Origin: Frateuria hangzhouensis
Lineage (GTDB): Bacteria > Pseudomonadota > Gammaproteobacteria > Xanthomonadales > Rhodanobacteraceae
Reading direction: 5' to 3'
Length of the DNA stretch: 64,000 bases
Assembly (NCBI RefSeq): GCF_026410505.1
Contig: NZ_JAPMIU010000001.1
Location: forward strand, 62,001 to 126,000
This document shows, piece after piece, positions 46,884 to 56,511 of this stretch; position 1 is the stretch's first letter, and each line of letters begins with the position of its first letter. The notes beneath the pieces are model-generated. The model was given only the letters and a program-made list of their open reading frames with translations, had not been told where the DNA came from and did no database searches. The position numbers were made by a program, and so were the translations under genes.

Positions 46884-48437
46884 ATGGCCGCCACGCCCAA
46901 CGACACCCAGCCGCTGCCGCCCCTGCATGGCGCGGCGCTGGTGCTGCTCACCATCGCCGTCGCGTTCAGCACTTTCATGGAAGTGCTGGACATGACCATC
47001 GTCAACGTGGCCGTGCCGCACATCGCCGGCAGCCTGGGCGTGAGCCCCAGCGAAGGCACCTGGACGATCAGCTCGTATGCGCTGGCCAGCGCGATCATGC
47101 AGCCGCTGACCGGCTGGATCGCGCGGCGCTTCGGCGAGGTGCGCAGCTTCGTGGTGTCGGTGTTGCTGTTCGTCACCTTCTCGATGGTGTGCGGACTGGC
47201 CACCTCGATGCCGCTGCTGGTGATCGCGCGGCTGTTGCAGGGCGCCGGTTCCGGCCCGATGGTGGCGCTGTCGCTCACGCTACTGCTGTCGAGCTACCCG
47301 AAGGCCAAGCAGGGCATCGCGCTGGCGCTGTGGGCGATGACCGTGGTGGTCGCGCCGATCTTCGGCCCGATCCTGGGCGGCTGGCTGACCGACAACTTCT
47401 CCTGGCCGTGGATCTTCTACATCAACCTGCCGGTGGGCCTGGCCGCGGCGGTGATCACCTGGGGCCTGCTGCGCAAGCGCGAGACCAAGACCGCCAAGAC
47501 GCCGATCGACATGGTCGGGCTGGGGCTGCTGGTGATCGGTGTGGGCGCATTGCAGTTCATGCTCGACAACGGCAACGACCACGACTGGTTCGCCTCGCCG
47601 ATGATCACCACGCTGGGCATCGTCGCCGTGGTGTGCCTGACCTTCCTGATCGTGTGGGAACTGCACGCCAAACACCCGGTGGTGGAGCTGGCGCTATTCA
47701 AGGAACGCAACTTCACCGTCGGCGTGCTGGCCCTGTCGCTGGGCATGTTCGCGTTCTTCGGCATCAACGTGGTGTTCCCGCTTTGGCTGCAGGTGACGCT
47801 CGACTACACCGCGACCTGGGCCGGCCTGGCGACCGCGCCGGTGGGCGTGCTGGCCTTCCTGATGGCGCCGATCCTCGGACGCAACCTGCACCGGCTTGAA
47901 CTGCGCGGCGTGGTGACGTTCTCCTTCATCGTGTTCGCCATCACGTCGTACTGGTTCTCCACCTTCACCAGCTCGGCCTCGTTCTCCTCGCTGGTGCTGC
48001 CGCGGTTCGTGATGGGCATCGCGATCCCCTGCTTCTTCATTCCGCTCAACCAGATCTACCTGTCGGGCCTGCCGCCGGAGCAGATCGCCAGCGCCACCGG
48101 GCTGTCCAACTTCTGCCGCACGATCGGTTCGAGCATCTCCACCGCGGTCATGGTCACGCTATGGCAGCACCGTGGCGAGACGCACCACGCCACGCTGACC
48201 GAGAACATCGACGCGGTACACCCGGCCACCACCCAGTTCCTGCAGCAGGGTTCGCACATGGGCCTGACCCACACCCAGAGCTTGGGCCTGCTCGACGGGC
48301 TGGTCACCCGCGAGTCGCTGACGCTGGCCGTAAACGACGTGTTCCTGGCCTGCGCGGTGCTGTTCGTGGTGCTGATCCCGATCCTGTGGTTTGCCCGTCC
48401 CCCCTTCGGCAGCGCGGGCGGTGCGGTGGGTCATTGA
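46884..48437 (+). CDS. emrB: EmrB-type MFS drug efflux transporter (DHA2 family)
   Basis: 517 residues with 14 predicted membrane helices. Motifs of the DHA2 family: LDMTIVNVAVPHIAGSLG in helix 1, GWIARRFGEVRSF for motif A, and ARLLQGAGSGPMVAL plus GPILGGWLTDNFSWPWIFYINLP for motif C and the DHA2 signature. Proton-driven export of hydrophobic drugs or fatty acids is expected from the family. Last gene of the MarR-controlled operon, 17 bp after emrA. Confidence 0.95.
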   Translation: MAATPNDTQPLPPLHGAALVLLTIAVAFSTFMEVLDMTIVNVAVPHIAGSLGVSPSEGTWTISSYALASAIMQPLTGWIARRFGEVRSFVVSVLLFVTFSMVCGLATSMPLLVIARLLQGAGSGPMVALSLTLLLSSYPKAKQGIALALWAMTVVVAPIFGPILGGWLTDNFSWPWIFYINLPVGLAAAVITWGLLRKRETKTAKTPIDMVGLGLLVIGVGALQFMLDNGNDHDWFASPMITTLGIVAVVCLTFLIVWELHAKHPVVELALFKERNFTVGVLALSLGMFAFFGINVVFPLWLQVTLDYTATWAGLATAPVGVLAFLMAPILGRNLHRLELRGVVTFSFIVFAITSYWFSTFTSSASFSSLVLPRFVMGIAIPCFFIPLNQIYLSGLPPEQIASATGLSNFCRTIGSSISTAVMVTLWQHRGETHHATLTENIDAVHPATTQFLQQGSHMGLTHTQSLGLLDGLVTRESLTLAVNDVFLACAVLFVVLIPILWFARPPFGSAGGAVGH

Positions 48438-48459
48438 CGCGTAGCCGCATGGGTTTCTT

Positions 48460-48534
48460 TGCTGCACTGGCGGGTGCAGCATGGATTACTGGTGCAGCGC
48501 AATACGTTCTGCTAGCTTGTGCCGCATGGCACAA
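48460..48534 (+). promoter_or_regulatory. TGC-rich palindromes upstream of and across the phaR start
   Basis: TGCTGCAC (48460-48467) is mirrored by GTGCAGCA (48474-48481), and GGTGCAGC recurs at 48491. A second inverted repeat, TTGTGCC-GCAT-GGCACAA (48517-48534), contains the start codon. PhaR from other bacteria binds TGC-rich palindromes near its own gene, so this may be its autoregulatory operator. Confidence 0.5.
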
Positions 48535-49002
48535 AAACTGCGCATCATCAAGAAGTATCCGAACCGCCGGCTCTACGACACCGAAATTTCCAGCTACATC
48601 ACGCTGGAAGAGGTCAGGCAGCTGGTACTGGACGGCGAAACCTTCGAGGTCCGCGATGCCAAGAGCGGCGAGGACCTGACCCGTTCGGTGCTGCTGCAGA
48701 TCATCTCCGAGCACGAAGAGAAGGGGCAGCCGATGCTCTCGCCCCAGTTGCTCAGCCAGATCATCCGTTTCTACGGCGATTCGCTGCAGGGTTTCATGGG
48801 CCCGTACCTGGAACGCAGCCTGCAGGTGTTCCTCGACCAGCAGCAGCAGTTCCGTGCCCAGCTCAACAGCCTGATGGGCCAGACGCCCTGGTCGATGCTC
48901 AACGAGCTGACCGAGCGCAACCTGGACGCCTGGAAGACCATGCAGCGCGGCTTCCTGGACGCCGCCGCACAGACCGCGCCGAACAAGACCCGCAAGGGCT
49001 GA
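48526..49002 (+). CDS. phaR: Polyhydroxyalkanoate synthesis repressor PhaR
   Basis: 158 residues. The N-terminal PHB/PHA accumulation DNA-binding domain reads LRIIKKYPNRRLYDTEISSYITLEEVRQLVLDG and is nearly invariant in PhaR. A second domain (ISEHEEKGQPMLSPQLLSQIIRFYG) and a C-terminal amphipathic part follow. PhaR represses phasin and its own gene and is released when it binds PHA granules. The ATG at 48526 fits family starts. No PHA synthase or phasin is in the window. Possible operator palindromes surround its start. Confidence 0.93.
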   Translation: MAQKLRIIKKYPNRRLYDTEISSYITLEEVRQLVLDGETFEVRDAKSGEDLTRSVLLQIISEHEEKGQPMLSPQLLSQIIRFYGDSLQGFMGPYLERSLQVFLDQQQQFRAQLNSLMGQTPWSMLNELTERNLDAWKTMQRGFLDAAAQTAPNKTRKG

Positions 49003-49049
49003 GCCAGGCTCTTGTCAAACAATGCTCGTCCGCCAGGACGACGTTCGCC

Positions 49050-49183
49050 CCTTCTCCCCTGCGGGGAGAAGGTTGGGATGAGGGAGCCAAGGCTTGCGCG
49101 AAGCCCTGCCGCACCGAGGTAGGGTGGGTTTCAGCCCACCGTCGCCGTCCCCTGAGAGAAAGGTGGGCTGAAGCCCACCCTAC
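49050..49183. repeat. Two REP elements between phaR and kmo
   Basis: The first (49050-49072) is CCTTCTCCCCTGCGGGGAGA plus AGG, a perfect hairpin. The second (49119-49183) is GTAGGGTGGGTTTCAGCCCACC mirrored by GGTGGGCTGAAGCCCACCCTAC 21 bp later, nearly identical to the element at 28960-29024. Together they make up most of the 264-bp gap. Confidence 0.85.
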
Positions 49184-49266
49184 GATCGTCGGCTGGCGGG
49201 CGCAAAAGCATTGCAACCCCGCCGCGCTTGCGGAACAGTTCGGCGATGCGTAGCAACGGATCGCCC

Positions 49267-50664
49267 ATGAGCAGCAAACCTTCCCTCACCCTGATCGGCG
49301 GCGGCCTGGTCGGCGCACTGCTGGCCCAGCAGCTGGCGCGGCGTGGCTTCGTCGTGGACGTGTTCGAGAAACGCCCCGACCCGCGCACGGCCGGTTTCGC
49401 CGGTGGCCGCTCGATCAACCTGGCCCTGGCCGAACGCGGCCTGCAGGCGTTGCGCAGCGCGGACCTGGATGAGGACGTGTTGCGCCACGCCGTGATGATG
49501 CGCGGCCGCATGGTGCACACCGCCGACGGTCGCAGCGGCCTGCAGCGGTACGGCATCGACGACAGCGAGGTGATCTGGTCGGTCTCCCGCGGCGGGCTCA
49601 ACATGCTGCTGCTCGACGCGGCGGAAGCGGCCGGCGTGCGCTTCCATTTCGGCCAAGGCCTGGTCGGGGCCGACTTCGATGCCGGCCGCATGCGCGTGGC
49701 CGGGTTGGACGGCACCGAGCGCGAGGTGGATGCCCCGGTCCTGATCGGCGCCGATGGTGCCGGCTCCGCCCTGCGTGCTGCAATGAGCGCCTGCCGCCCG
49801 CTGGGCGAGCGCACCGAGTGGCTGGGGCACGGCTACAAGGAACTGGAAATCCCGCCCGCCTCGCAATTGCTACCCGCGCTGGCGGAACAAGGCGGCCACG
49901 ACCAGTTCGCCATCGAACCCAACGCATTGCACATCTGGCCGCGCGGCGGCTACATGTGCATCGCCCTGCCCAACACCGAGGGCAGCTTTACCGTCACCCT
50001 GTTCCTGCCCGGGAAAGGGCCGCACCCGAGCTTCGTCACCCTTCCCGATGCCGCTGCGGCCGCCGCGTTCTTCCGCGAACATTTTGCCGACCTGCTGCCG
50101 CTGTTGCCGGACTTCGCCGAGGATTTCGACGCCCATCCGGTGGGCAGCCTGGCCACGCTCTACCTGGAACGCTGGCACCTGGACGGTCGTGCGCTGCTGG
50201 TCGGCGACGCCGCGCATGCGATCGTGCCGTTCCACGGCCAGGGCATGAACTGCGGCTTCGAGGACACCGCGGCGCTGGCCGGGCTGCTGGATGGCCACGA
50301 TCCGGCGGAGGCGTTCGCCGAATTCCAGCGCATTCGCCAACCGAACGCCGACGCGATCGCCGCCATGGCGCTGGAAAACTATGTGGAGATGCGGGACTCG
50401 GTCGCCGACCCGCGCTACCTGGCCAAGCGCGAGCTCGGCGCGCGCCTGGCCGCGCGGGCCCCAGGGCACTACATGGCGCGCTACCGCATGGTCACCTTTA
50501 CGGACCTCCCTTACGCCTACGCGCTCGAACGCGGTCGCGCACAGGACATGCTGCTCGAACAACTGCTGCGCGAGTCCAACGACCCCGCCTCGGTCGACCT
50601 GGACGCCGCAGTGTCCGCGCTCAAGGCCACGCTGCCACCCCTGCCGCCGCTGCGGCATGGATGA
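49267..50664 (+). CDS. kmo: Kynurenine 3-monooxygenase
   Basis: 465 residues. FAD-dependent hydroxylase that makes 3-hydroxykynurenine from kynurenine in tryptophan breakdown or de novo NAD synthesis. Motifs: N-terminal dinucleotide fold TLIGGGLVGALLAQQLARRG, the GGRSINLALAERGLQAL segment specific to KMO, and GDAAHAIVPFHGQGMNCGFED for FAD and substrate. The remaining kynurenine-pathway genes are not in the window. The downstream DUF3293 gene overlaps it by 8 bp. Confidence 0.95.
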   Translation: MSSKPSLTLIGGGLVGALLAQQLARRGFVVDVFEKRPDPRTAGFAGGRSINLALAERGLQALRSADLDEDVLRHAVMMRGRMVHTADGRSGLQRYGIDDSEVIWSVSRGGLNMLLLDAAEAAGVRFHFGQGLVGADFDAGRMRVAGLDGTEREVDAPVLIGADGAGSALRAAMSACRPLGERTEWLGHGYKELEIPPASQLLPALAEQGGHDQFAIEPNALHIWPRGGYMCIALPNTEGSFTVTLFLPGKGPHPSFVTLPDAAAAAAFFREHFADLLPLLPDFAEDFDAHPVGSLATLYLERWHLDGRALLVGDAAHAIVPFHGQGMNCGFEDTAALAGLLDGHDPAEAFAEFQRIRQPNADAIAAMALENYVEMRDSVADPRYLAKRELGARLAARAPGHYMARYRMVTFTDLPYAYALERGRAQDMLLEQLLRESNDPASVDLDAAVSALKATLPPLPPLRHG

Positions 50665-51061
50665 GGAACTGCTCAAGGCCTATTGCCGCAGCGCCTACCG
50701 GGTGCGTCTGGCGGGGGGCGGCGCCGCCACCATCCGCATCGGCGAGCCGTTGCCGGTGGTGTTGCGACCGCTGGCGGGCAATCGCGACTGGGGTTTCTTC
50801 ACCGCCTGGAACCCGCGTTCCCGGCCGCTGTCGCCGATCGACAACCGCGACGCCCAACGGCGCCTGCTGGCCGATCTGCGGGCCGACGCCTCGCTCGAGA
50901 CCCACCCTGCGCTAGGCAAGGGCACCGACGGCTGGCGCGAGCCGAGCTTCTGGATCGTGGGCATTGGTCCGGACGCACTGGAGCGGTTGGCGAACCGGTA
51001 CGGGCAGAACGCCTGGCTGTTCGGCCACGGCGCAGGAACGGCGGAATTGCGGTTGCGCTGA
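50657..51061 (+). CDS. DUF3293 domain-containing protein
   Basis: 134 residues. [18 protein letters not shown], then [31 protein letters not shown] and [26 protein letters not shown] are the conserved blocks of DUF3293, whose function is unknown. It starts within the end of kmo and may be co-translated with it. Soluble, no signal peptide. Confidence 0.85.
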   Translation: MDEELLKAYCRSAYRVRLAGGGAATIRIGEPLPVVLRPLAGNRDWGFFTAWNPRSRPLSPIDNRDAQRRLLADLRADASLETHPALGKGTDGWREPSFWIVGIGPDALERLANRYGQNAWLFGHGAGTAELRLR

Positions 51062-51156
51062 AAGCCTCCCCGGGTAAGGCGCCGGCCGCAAACCTGCCCA
51101 GGTGCGCCCCCGCACCGCATGGACAACCCGCGCACGCATTGCGGACAATCCCCCGG

Positions 51157-51789
51157 ATGACTTCCGCCCACGCCATCCCGCTGCTCCAAGCGCGGGGCCT
51201 TTCCTTCCTGCGCGCCGACGAGCCGGTGTTCGGGCCGCTCGACTTCGCCCTGCACGCGGGCGAGCTGGCGCTGGTGGAGGGCGACAACGGCAGCGGCAAG
51301 ACCACCCTGTTGCGCCTGCTTGGGGGACTGTTGCACGTCGGCGAGGGTGAGCTGCAGTGGCGCGGCCAGGGCTGGAACCGCGACGCGCGGGCAGGCGAAG
51401 TGCTGTTCCTGGGCCACCAGTTGGGCCTGAAGATGGACATGAGCCCGCGCGAGAACCTGCACATCGCCGCCGGCCTGCACGGCATGCGCGAGGGGCGCAG
51501 CGCCGCGTCGGTGCTGGTGGACGTCGGCCTGCCCGGCTACGAGGACGAGCCGGTGCGCCGCCTGTCCGCGGGGCAGAAGAAGCGCGCCGCGCTGGCACGG
51601 CTGTTGTTGCTGCCAGCGGTGCTGTGGTTGCTGGACGAGCCGTACGCGAACCTGGACCGGGCCGGTATCGCCCTGGTCAACCGGTTGCTCGAGGAGCACA
51701 TCGCGAGCGGTGGCGCGGCGCTGGTCACCAGCCATGGGGCGGTGAGTTTCCATGGCGGGGAGCCGAAGCGGATTCGCATGCATGGTTGA
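51157..51789 (+). CDS. ccmA: Haem exporter ATP-binding protein CcmA
   Basis: 210 residues. ABC ATPase of the CcmABCD complex that releases holo-CcmE. Walker A is [16 protein letters not shown], the signature [20 protein letters not shown], Walker [12 protein letters not shown] and the H-loop LVTSHG. ATP hydrolysis powers haem-chaperone release and not haem transport itself. First gene of a complete ccm operon. Separated from ccmB by a REP hairpin. Confidence 0.95.
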   Translation: MTSAHAIPLLQARGLSFLRADEPVFGPLDFALHAGELALVEGDNGSGKTTLLRLLGGLLHVGEGELQWRGQGWNRDARAGEVLFLGHQLGLKMDMSPRENLHIAAGLHGMREGRSAASVLVDVGLPGYEDEPVRRLSAGQKKRAALARLLLLPAVLWLLDEPYANLDRAGIALVNRLLEEHIASGGAALVTSHGAVSFHGGEPKRIRMHG

Positions 51790-51848
51790 GCTTATGCGCC
51801 AGTGCTCGATGGCGGAGCTTGAGAGCAAGGGCCTCCCCTTCTCCCCCA

Positions 51849-51879
51849 CCCTCTCCCCCGGTCGCGCCGGGGCAGAGGG
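51849..51879. repeat. REP hairpin between ccmA and ccmB
   Basis: CCCTCTCCCCCGGTCGCGCC continues GGGGCAGAGGG, a stem with an internal loop, of the CCCTC/GAGGG family. It lies inside the operon, close to the ccmB start. Confidence 0.7.
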
Positions 51880-51897
51880 AGCATGGAGGGCTGCGGC

Positions 51898-52584
51898 GTG
51901 AACCAGGCATCCGTTTCCCGAGCCTGCGCGGCGGTGTTGCGACGCGACCTCACGCTGGCCTGGCGGCGGCGCGGCGATATCGCCATGCCGGTGCTTTACG
52001 CGCTGATCGTCGCCACGTTGTTCCCGTTCGCGCTGGGACCGGAGGACGCCCTGCTCCAGCGCATCGCTGGCGGGGTGGTGCTGGTTACCGTGCTGTTGGC
52101 CATGCTGCTGGCACTCGATGCGATGTTCCGCAGCGACATCGAGGACGGTTCGCTGGAGCAACTGGTGCTCGCGCCGCAACCGCTGGCGCTAATGCTGGCG
52201 ATGAAGATCCTCGCCCACTGGTTGACCACCGCGCTGCCGCTGATCCTGATCTCGCCCCTGCTCGCCGGCATGCTGCACCTGCCGTTGCCGGTGATGGGCG
52301 TGCTCATGCTGGCGCTGCTGCTGGCCACGCCGATGCTCAGCCTGCTGGGCGCGGTGCTGGTCGCGCTGACGGCCGGGACCCGGCGCTCTGGTATGCTGCT
52401 CGCCCTGATGCTGCTGCCGCTTTGCGTGCCAGTGGTCATCTTTGCCGCAGGTGCGGTCGCGGCCGCCCAACAGGGGTTACCGTGGGTCGCCCCGATCGCC
52501 TGGCTCGGCGCGGCGCTCGCCCTCGCCCTGGTGCTGGCGCCGCTGGCCTGCGCGGCCGCCCTCCGCATTGCTTTGGACGCCTGA
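51898..52584 (+). CDS. ccmB: Haem exporter membrane subunit CcmB
   Basis: 228 residues, six membrane helices. The CcmB hallmarks are VATLFPFALGPEDALLQRIAGGVVLV and LDAMFRSDIEDGSLEQLVLAP near the N-terminus. I place the start at the GTG (51898), which follows GGAGGG by 7 bp and gives the family length. An in-frame ATG at 51883 lies at the edge of the REP. CcmB forms the membrane part of the CcmABCD complex. It is followed by ccmC after 7 bp. Confidence 0.92.
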   Translation: MNQASVSRACAAVLRRDLTLAWRRRGDIAMPVLYALIVATLFPFALGPEDALLQRIAGGVVLVTVLLAMLLALDAMFRSDIEDGSLEQLVLAPQPLALMLAMKILAHWLTTALPLILISPLLAGMLHLPLPVMGVLMLALLLATPMLSLLGAVLVALTAGTRRSGMLLALMLLPLCVPVVIFAAGAVAAAQQGLPWVAPIAWLGAALALALVLAPLACAAALRIALDA

Positions 52585-52591
52585 TATCGCC

Positions 52592-53347
52592 ATGTCCAAG
52601 TGGATACCCCTCTGGCTGCACAAGCTCGGCTCGCCGCCGACCTTCTACCGCTTTGCCGGCACCTTGCGGCCGTGGTTCCTGGCGCTGGCGCTGATCGCCG
52701 GCGCCATGGCGCTGTACGGCGGACTGGTGCTGGCGCCGGCCGACTACCAGCAGGGCGACGCCTACCGGATCATCTTCATCCACGTGCCCAGCGCCTGGAT
52801 GGGCCTGTTCATCTATGGCGTGATGGCGGTCGCCTCGTTCATCGCGCTGGTGTGGCGGATCAAGCTGGCTGAGACGGTGGCGATGGAATCGGCGCCGATC
52901 GGCGCGGCGTTCACCTTCATCACCCTGGTCACCGGCTCGCTCTGGGGCAAACCGATGTGGGGCACCTGGTGGACCTGGGATGCGCGACTGACCTCCGAAC
53001 TGGTGCTGCTGTTCCTGTACCTGGGCGTCATCGGGCTGTACCACGCGTTCGAGGACCGCCGCCAGGGCGCCCGCGCCGCCGCCTTCCTCGCCATCATCGG
53101 CATCATCAACGTGCCGATCGTGCATTTCTCGGTCAACTGGTGGAACACCCTGCACCAGGGTTCGACCGTGCGCATCCTGGGACCGTCGAAGATCAGCACC
53201 GACATGCTGTGGCCGCTGCTGACCATGATGGTGGCGACCAAGCTGTACTACGTCGCCAGCCTGTTCGGCCGCGTGCGCGCCGACCTGCTCGAGCTGGAGG
53301 GCGGCAAGGAGTGGGTGCGCAGGATCGCCACAGGGGACGACGCATGA
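52592..53347 (+). CDS. ccmC: Haem handling protein CcmC
   Basis: 251 residues, six membrane helices. The tryptophan-rich haem-handling motif is WGTWWTWDARLTSELVLLFLY, flanked by two His in periplasmic loops (IIFIHVPSAWMG and VPIVHFSVNWWN). CcmC presents haem to CcmE. Stop and ccmD start overlap (ATGA). Confidence 0.96.
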   Translation: MSKWIPLWLHKLGSPPTFYRFAGTLRPWFLALALIAGAMALYGGLVLAPADYQQGDAYRIIFIHVPSAWMGLFIYGVMAVASFIALVWRIKLAETVAMESAPIGAAFTFITLVTGSLWGKPMWGTWWTWDARLTSELVLLFLYLGVIGLYHAFEDRRQGARAAAFLAIIGIINVPIVHFSVNWWNTLHQGSTVRILGPSKISTDMLWPLLTMMVATKLYYVASLFGRVRADLLELEGGKEWVRRIATGDDA

Positions 53348-53538
53348 GCCAGTTCCTCGCCATGGGCGGCTATGCGGGCTACGTCTGGCCGGCTTATGCC
53401 GTGTTCCTCATCGTGCTGCTCGCCGATTTCGTTTCGCCGCTGTTGCGCCGGCGCCGCAACCTGCGTGAACTTCGCGCCCGCCTGGCGCGTCAAACCGCGC
53501 GCCAGCAACGTGCCGCCTCCCCTGCCGTGAATCCATGA
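53344..53538 (+). CDS. ccmD: Haem exporter protein CcmD
   Basis: 64 residues. One membrane helix ([21 protein letters not shown]) with a short periplasmic N-terminus and a basic cytosolic tail ([16 protein letters not shown]), as in CcmD. It links CcmABC with CcmE. Short and easily missed, but the coupled position between ccmC and ccmE and the topology are clear. Confidence 0.93.
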   Translation: MSQFLAMGGYAGYVWPAYAVFLIVLLADFVSPLLRRRRNLRELRARLARQTARQQRAASPAVNP

Positions 53539-53996
53539 ACCCGACCCGCAAACGCCGTTTGATCATCGTCCTGCTCGTACTCGCCGCCGCCGTGGTGGCG
53601 GTGGGGCTGACCGTGTTCGCCCTGCAGCAGAACATGAACTACCTGTTCACCCCCAGCCAGGTGCACGCCGGCCAGGCCGGGGCGTACAAGACCTTCCGCC
53701 TGGGCGGCATGGTCAAGGCCGGCTCGATCCAGCGCTCGGGCGATTCGCTCAAGGTCGGCTTCACCGTCATCGACGCCGACGGCGCGATGCCGGTGGAGTA
53801 CACCGGCATCCTGCCGGACCTGTTTCGCGACAACCAGTCGGTGATCGCCACCGGTCACATGGCCGGCGACCACTTCGTCGCCGAGCAGGTACTTGCCAAG
53901 CACGATGAAACCTACATGCCGAAGGAGCTGAAGGACGCCATGGAGAAGGCGCATCACGGCGACAAGGCCGTGGCCGCCAACAAGGTGCCGCAATGA
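53535..53996 (+). CDS. ccmE: Haem chaperone CcmE
   Basis: 153 residues. Membrane anchor ([24 protein letters not shown]), OB-like domain ([19 protein letters not shown]) and the haem-binding loop [14 protein letters not shown], in which the His covalently holds haem before handover to CcmF. Coupled on both sides by 4-bp overlaps. Confidence 0.97.
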   Translation: MNPTRKRRLIIVLLVLAAAVVAVGLTVFALQQNMNYLFTPSQVHAGQAGAYKTFRLGGMVKAGSIQRSGDSLKVGFTVIDADGAMPVEYTGILPDLFRDNQSVIATGHMAGDHFVAEQVLAKHDETYMPKELKDAMEKAHHGDKAVAANKVPQ

Positions 53997-55972
53997 CTCC
54001 CGAACTCGGCCAACTCGCACTCATCCTCGCCATGTTGCTGGCCCTGGCGCAGGGCGTGCTGCCGCTGGTTGGCGCCTGGCGCGGCAACCGGGTGCTGATG
54101 GCGGTGGCGCGGCCGGCCGCGGCTGGCCAGGCGGTGTTCGTGGCGATCGCCTTCGGGCTGCTGACCTGGGCGTTCCTGCGCTTCGACTTTTCCGTGCAGT
54201 ACGTCGCCGACAACTCCAACCTCGCCCTGCCCTGGTACTACCGCATCGCGGCGGTCTGGGGCGCGCACGAGGGGTCGATGCTGCTGTGGGTGATGATCCT
54301 CAACGTCTGGACGGTGGCGCTGGCCGCCTTCAGCCGCCAGTTGCCGGAGGCATTCCTGGCCCGCGTGCTGGGTGTGCTGGGCATCGTGGCGGTCGGCTTC
54401 CTGGCCTTCATCGTATTCACCTCCAATCCGTTCGCGCGGTTGTTGCCGATGCCCGCGGACGGCGGCGACCTGAACCCGGTGCTGCAGGACCCGGGCATGA
54501 CCTTCCATCCGCCCGTGCTGTACATGGGCTACGTGGGCTTTTCGGTGGCCTTCGCCTTCTCCATCGCCGCGCTGCTGGGCGGCGCGCTGGAGCAGGCCTG
54601 GGTGCGCTGGGCGCGGCCGTGGACCAACGCGGCCTGGGCCTTCCTCACCTGCGGCATCGTGGCCGGCAGCTGGTGGGCCTACGCTGAGCTGGGCTGGGGT
54701 GGCTGGTGGTTCTGGGATCCGGTGGAGAACGCCAGCTTCATGCCTTGGCTGGTGGGCGTGGCGCTGATCCACGCGCAGGCGGTGACGGAGAAGCGCGGCT
54801 CGCTGCGTGCCTGGACCATCCTGCTGTCGATCTTCGCCTTCTCGCTGTCGCTGCTGGGCACCTTCCTGGTGCGCTCGGGCGTACTGACCAGCGTGCACGC
54901 GTTCGCTTCCGACCCGCGCCGCGGCCTGTACATCCTGGCCTTCCTGGTCATCGTGATCGGCGGCTCGCTGCTGCTGTACGCGCTGCGTGCGCCGAAGGTG
55001 GCCGGCGGCAAGGCGTTCAGCCTGCTCTCGCGCGAGACGGTGATCCTGATCGCCAACCTGATGTTCACCGTGGCGGCGGCGATGGTGCTGCTGGGCACGC
55101 TGTTCCCGCTGATCGGCGATGCGTTGCACCTGGGCAAGATCTCGGTCGGTCCGCCCTACTTCGGTTTCCTGTTCCCGCTGCTGATGCTGCCGGTGGTGCT
55201 GTTGCTGCCGTTCGGTCCGTTCCTGCGCTGGGGCAAGAGCGAGCCGGCGCCGCTGAAGAGCGTGCTGGTGCGGGTCGCCATCGCGGCGGTGGCCTGCGCG
55301 ATCGTGGCCGCCTTCTTTGTCGACGGCCAGGCCAAGGCAATCGCTGGCGTGGCGGCGGCCGTGTGGTGCGGCGTCGGCACGTTGCTGTACGTCTACAAGC
55401 GCTGGCGCGAGATGCCGCGCGGGCGGCGCTACCCGGCCGAGATGGCCGGCATGCTGCTGGCGCATTTCGGCGTGGGCGTGTTCCTGATCGGCGTGTTGCT
55501 GACCGAATCACTGAGCGTTACCCGCGACGTGCGCATGGCGCCGGGCGACACGCAGACGATCGGCGCCTACAGCTTCCGCTTCGACGGCGTGCACGCGACC
55601 CGTGGCCCCAACTGGCACGCCGAACAAGGCACGGTGACCGTGTTGAAGGAGGGCAAGACCATCGACGTGATGCACCCGCAGAAGCGCACCTACCCGCGCG
55701 GCCAGGTGCAGACTGAATCGGCGATCGACCCGGGTGTCACCCGCGACCTTTACGTGGCGTTGGGCGAGCCGATGGACCCGAACAACCTGGAAGGTGCCTG
55801 GGCGCTGCGGCTCTACGCCAAGCCGTTCGTGCGCTGGATCTGGGGTGGCGGCCTGTTCATGATGCTGGGTGGCTTCGTGGCCGGCGCGGACAAGCGCTTC
55901 CGGGCGAAGCGCGCGGCGACGGCGGCCACCGCCGCACAGCCGTCGCAGACCGTGGCGGAGCGGCGCGCATGA
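53993..55972 (+). CDS. ccmF: Cytochrome c haem lyase subunit CcmF
   Basis: 659 residues with about 15 membrane helices. The haem-handling WWD domain is [20 protein letters not shown], and the conserved [12 protein letters not shown] segment is upstream. CcmF with CcmH attaches haem to apocytochrome CxxCH motifs in the periplasm. Family length, coupled to ccmE and ccmG. Confidence 0.97.
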   Translation: MTPELGQLALILAMLLALAQGVLPLVGAWRGNRVLMAVARPAAAGQAVFVAIAFGLLTWAFLRFDFSVQYVADNSNLALPWYYRIAAVWGAHEGSMLLWVMILNVWTVALAAFSRQLPEAFLARVLGVLGIVAVGFLAFIVFTSNPFARLLPMPADGGDLNPVLQDPGMTFHPPVLYMGYVGFSVAFAFSIAALLGGALEQAWVRWARPWTNAAWAFLTCGIVAGSWWAYAELGWGGWWFWDPVENASFMPWLVGVALIHAQAVTEKRGSLRAWTILLSIFAFSLSLLGTFLVRSGVLTSVHAFASDPRRGLYILAFLVIVIGGSLLLYALRAPKVAGGKAFSLLSRETVILIANLMFTVAAAMVLLGTLFPLIGDALHLGKISVGPPYFGFLFPLLMLPVVLLLPFGPFLRWGKSEPAPLKSVLVRVAIAAVACAIVAAFFVDGQAKAIAGVAAAVWCGVGTLLYVYKRWREMPRGRRYPAEMAGMLLAHFGVGVFLIGVLLTESLSVTRDVRMAPGDTQTIGAYSFRFDGVHATRGPNWHAEQGTVTVLKEGKTIDVMHPQKRTYPRGQVQTESAIDPGVTRDLYVALGEPMDPNNLEGAWALRLYAKPFVRWIWGGGLFMMLGGFVAGADKRFRAKRAATAATAAQPSQTVAERRA

Positions 55973-56511
55973 GCCGTTCGCTGCCGTTGTTCGGCTTCCT
56001 GCTGCTGGTAGCCCTGTTCGGCTTCGGCATCTGGTGGAACACCCGGCATGACCCGCGCGAAGTGCCCTCGCCGTTGATCGACAAGCCGGCGCCGGAGTTC
56101 GTGCTGCCGCTGCTGGATGATCCGACCCAAACGGTCAGCAAGGCCTCGATGCTGGGCAAGCCCTACCTGGTCAACGTGTTCGCCAGCTGGTGCATCGCTT
56201 GCGGCGAGGAGCACCCGGTGTTGATGGCCGAGGGCCGCACGCTCGGCATCCCGCTGGTCGGCTACGACTACAAGGATGCGCCCGAGGACGCCAAGGCCTG
56301 GCTCGCGCGGCACGGCAACCCGTACGACATCGTCATCGCCGACCAGCCCGGCCGTACCGCAATCGATTTCGGCGTGTACGGAGCGCCGGAGAGCTTCCTG
56401 ATCGATGCCAGGGGCGTGATCCGCTACAAGCACATCGGGCCTTTCACGCCGGAGATCATCGAGCGCGAGTTGAAACCGCTGATCGCGCGGTTGAAGCAGG
56501 AGGCACCATGA
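55969..56511 (+). CDS. dsbE: Thiol:disulfide interchange protein DsbE/CcmG
   Basis: 180 residues. An N-terminal signal anchor (LPLFGFLLLVALFGFGIWWN) and a thioredoxin fold with the active site FASWCIACGEEHPVL and the cis-Pro region GAPESFLID. It keeps apocytochrome cysteines reduced for haem ligation. Family position in the operon and size are normal. Confidence 0.95.
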   Translation: MSRSLPLFGFLLLVALFGFGIWWNTRHDPREVPSPLIDKPAPEFVLPLLDDPTQTVSKASMLGKPYLVNVFASWCIACGEEHPVLMAEGRTLGIPLVGYDYKDAPEDAKAWLARHGNPYDIVIADQPGRTAIDFGVYGAPESFLIDARGVIRYKHIGPFTPEIIERELKPLIARLKQEAP

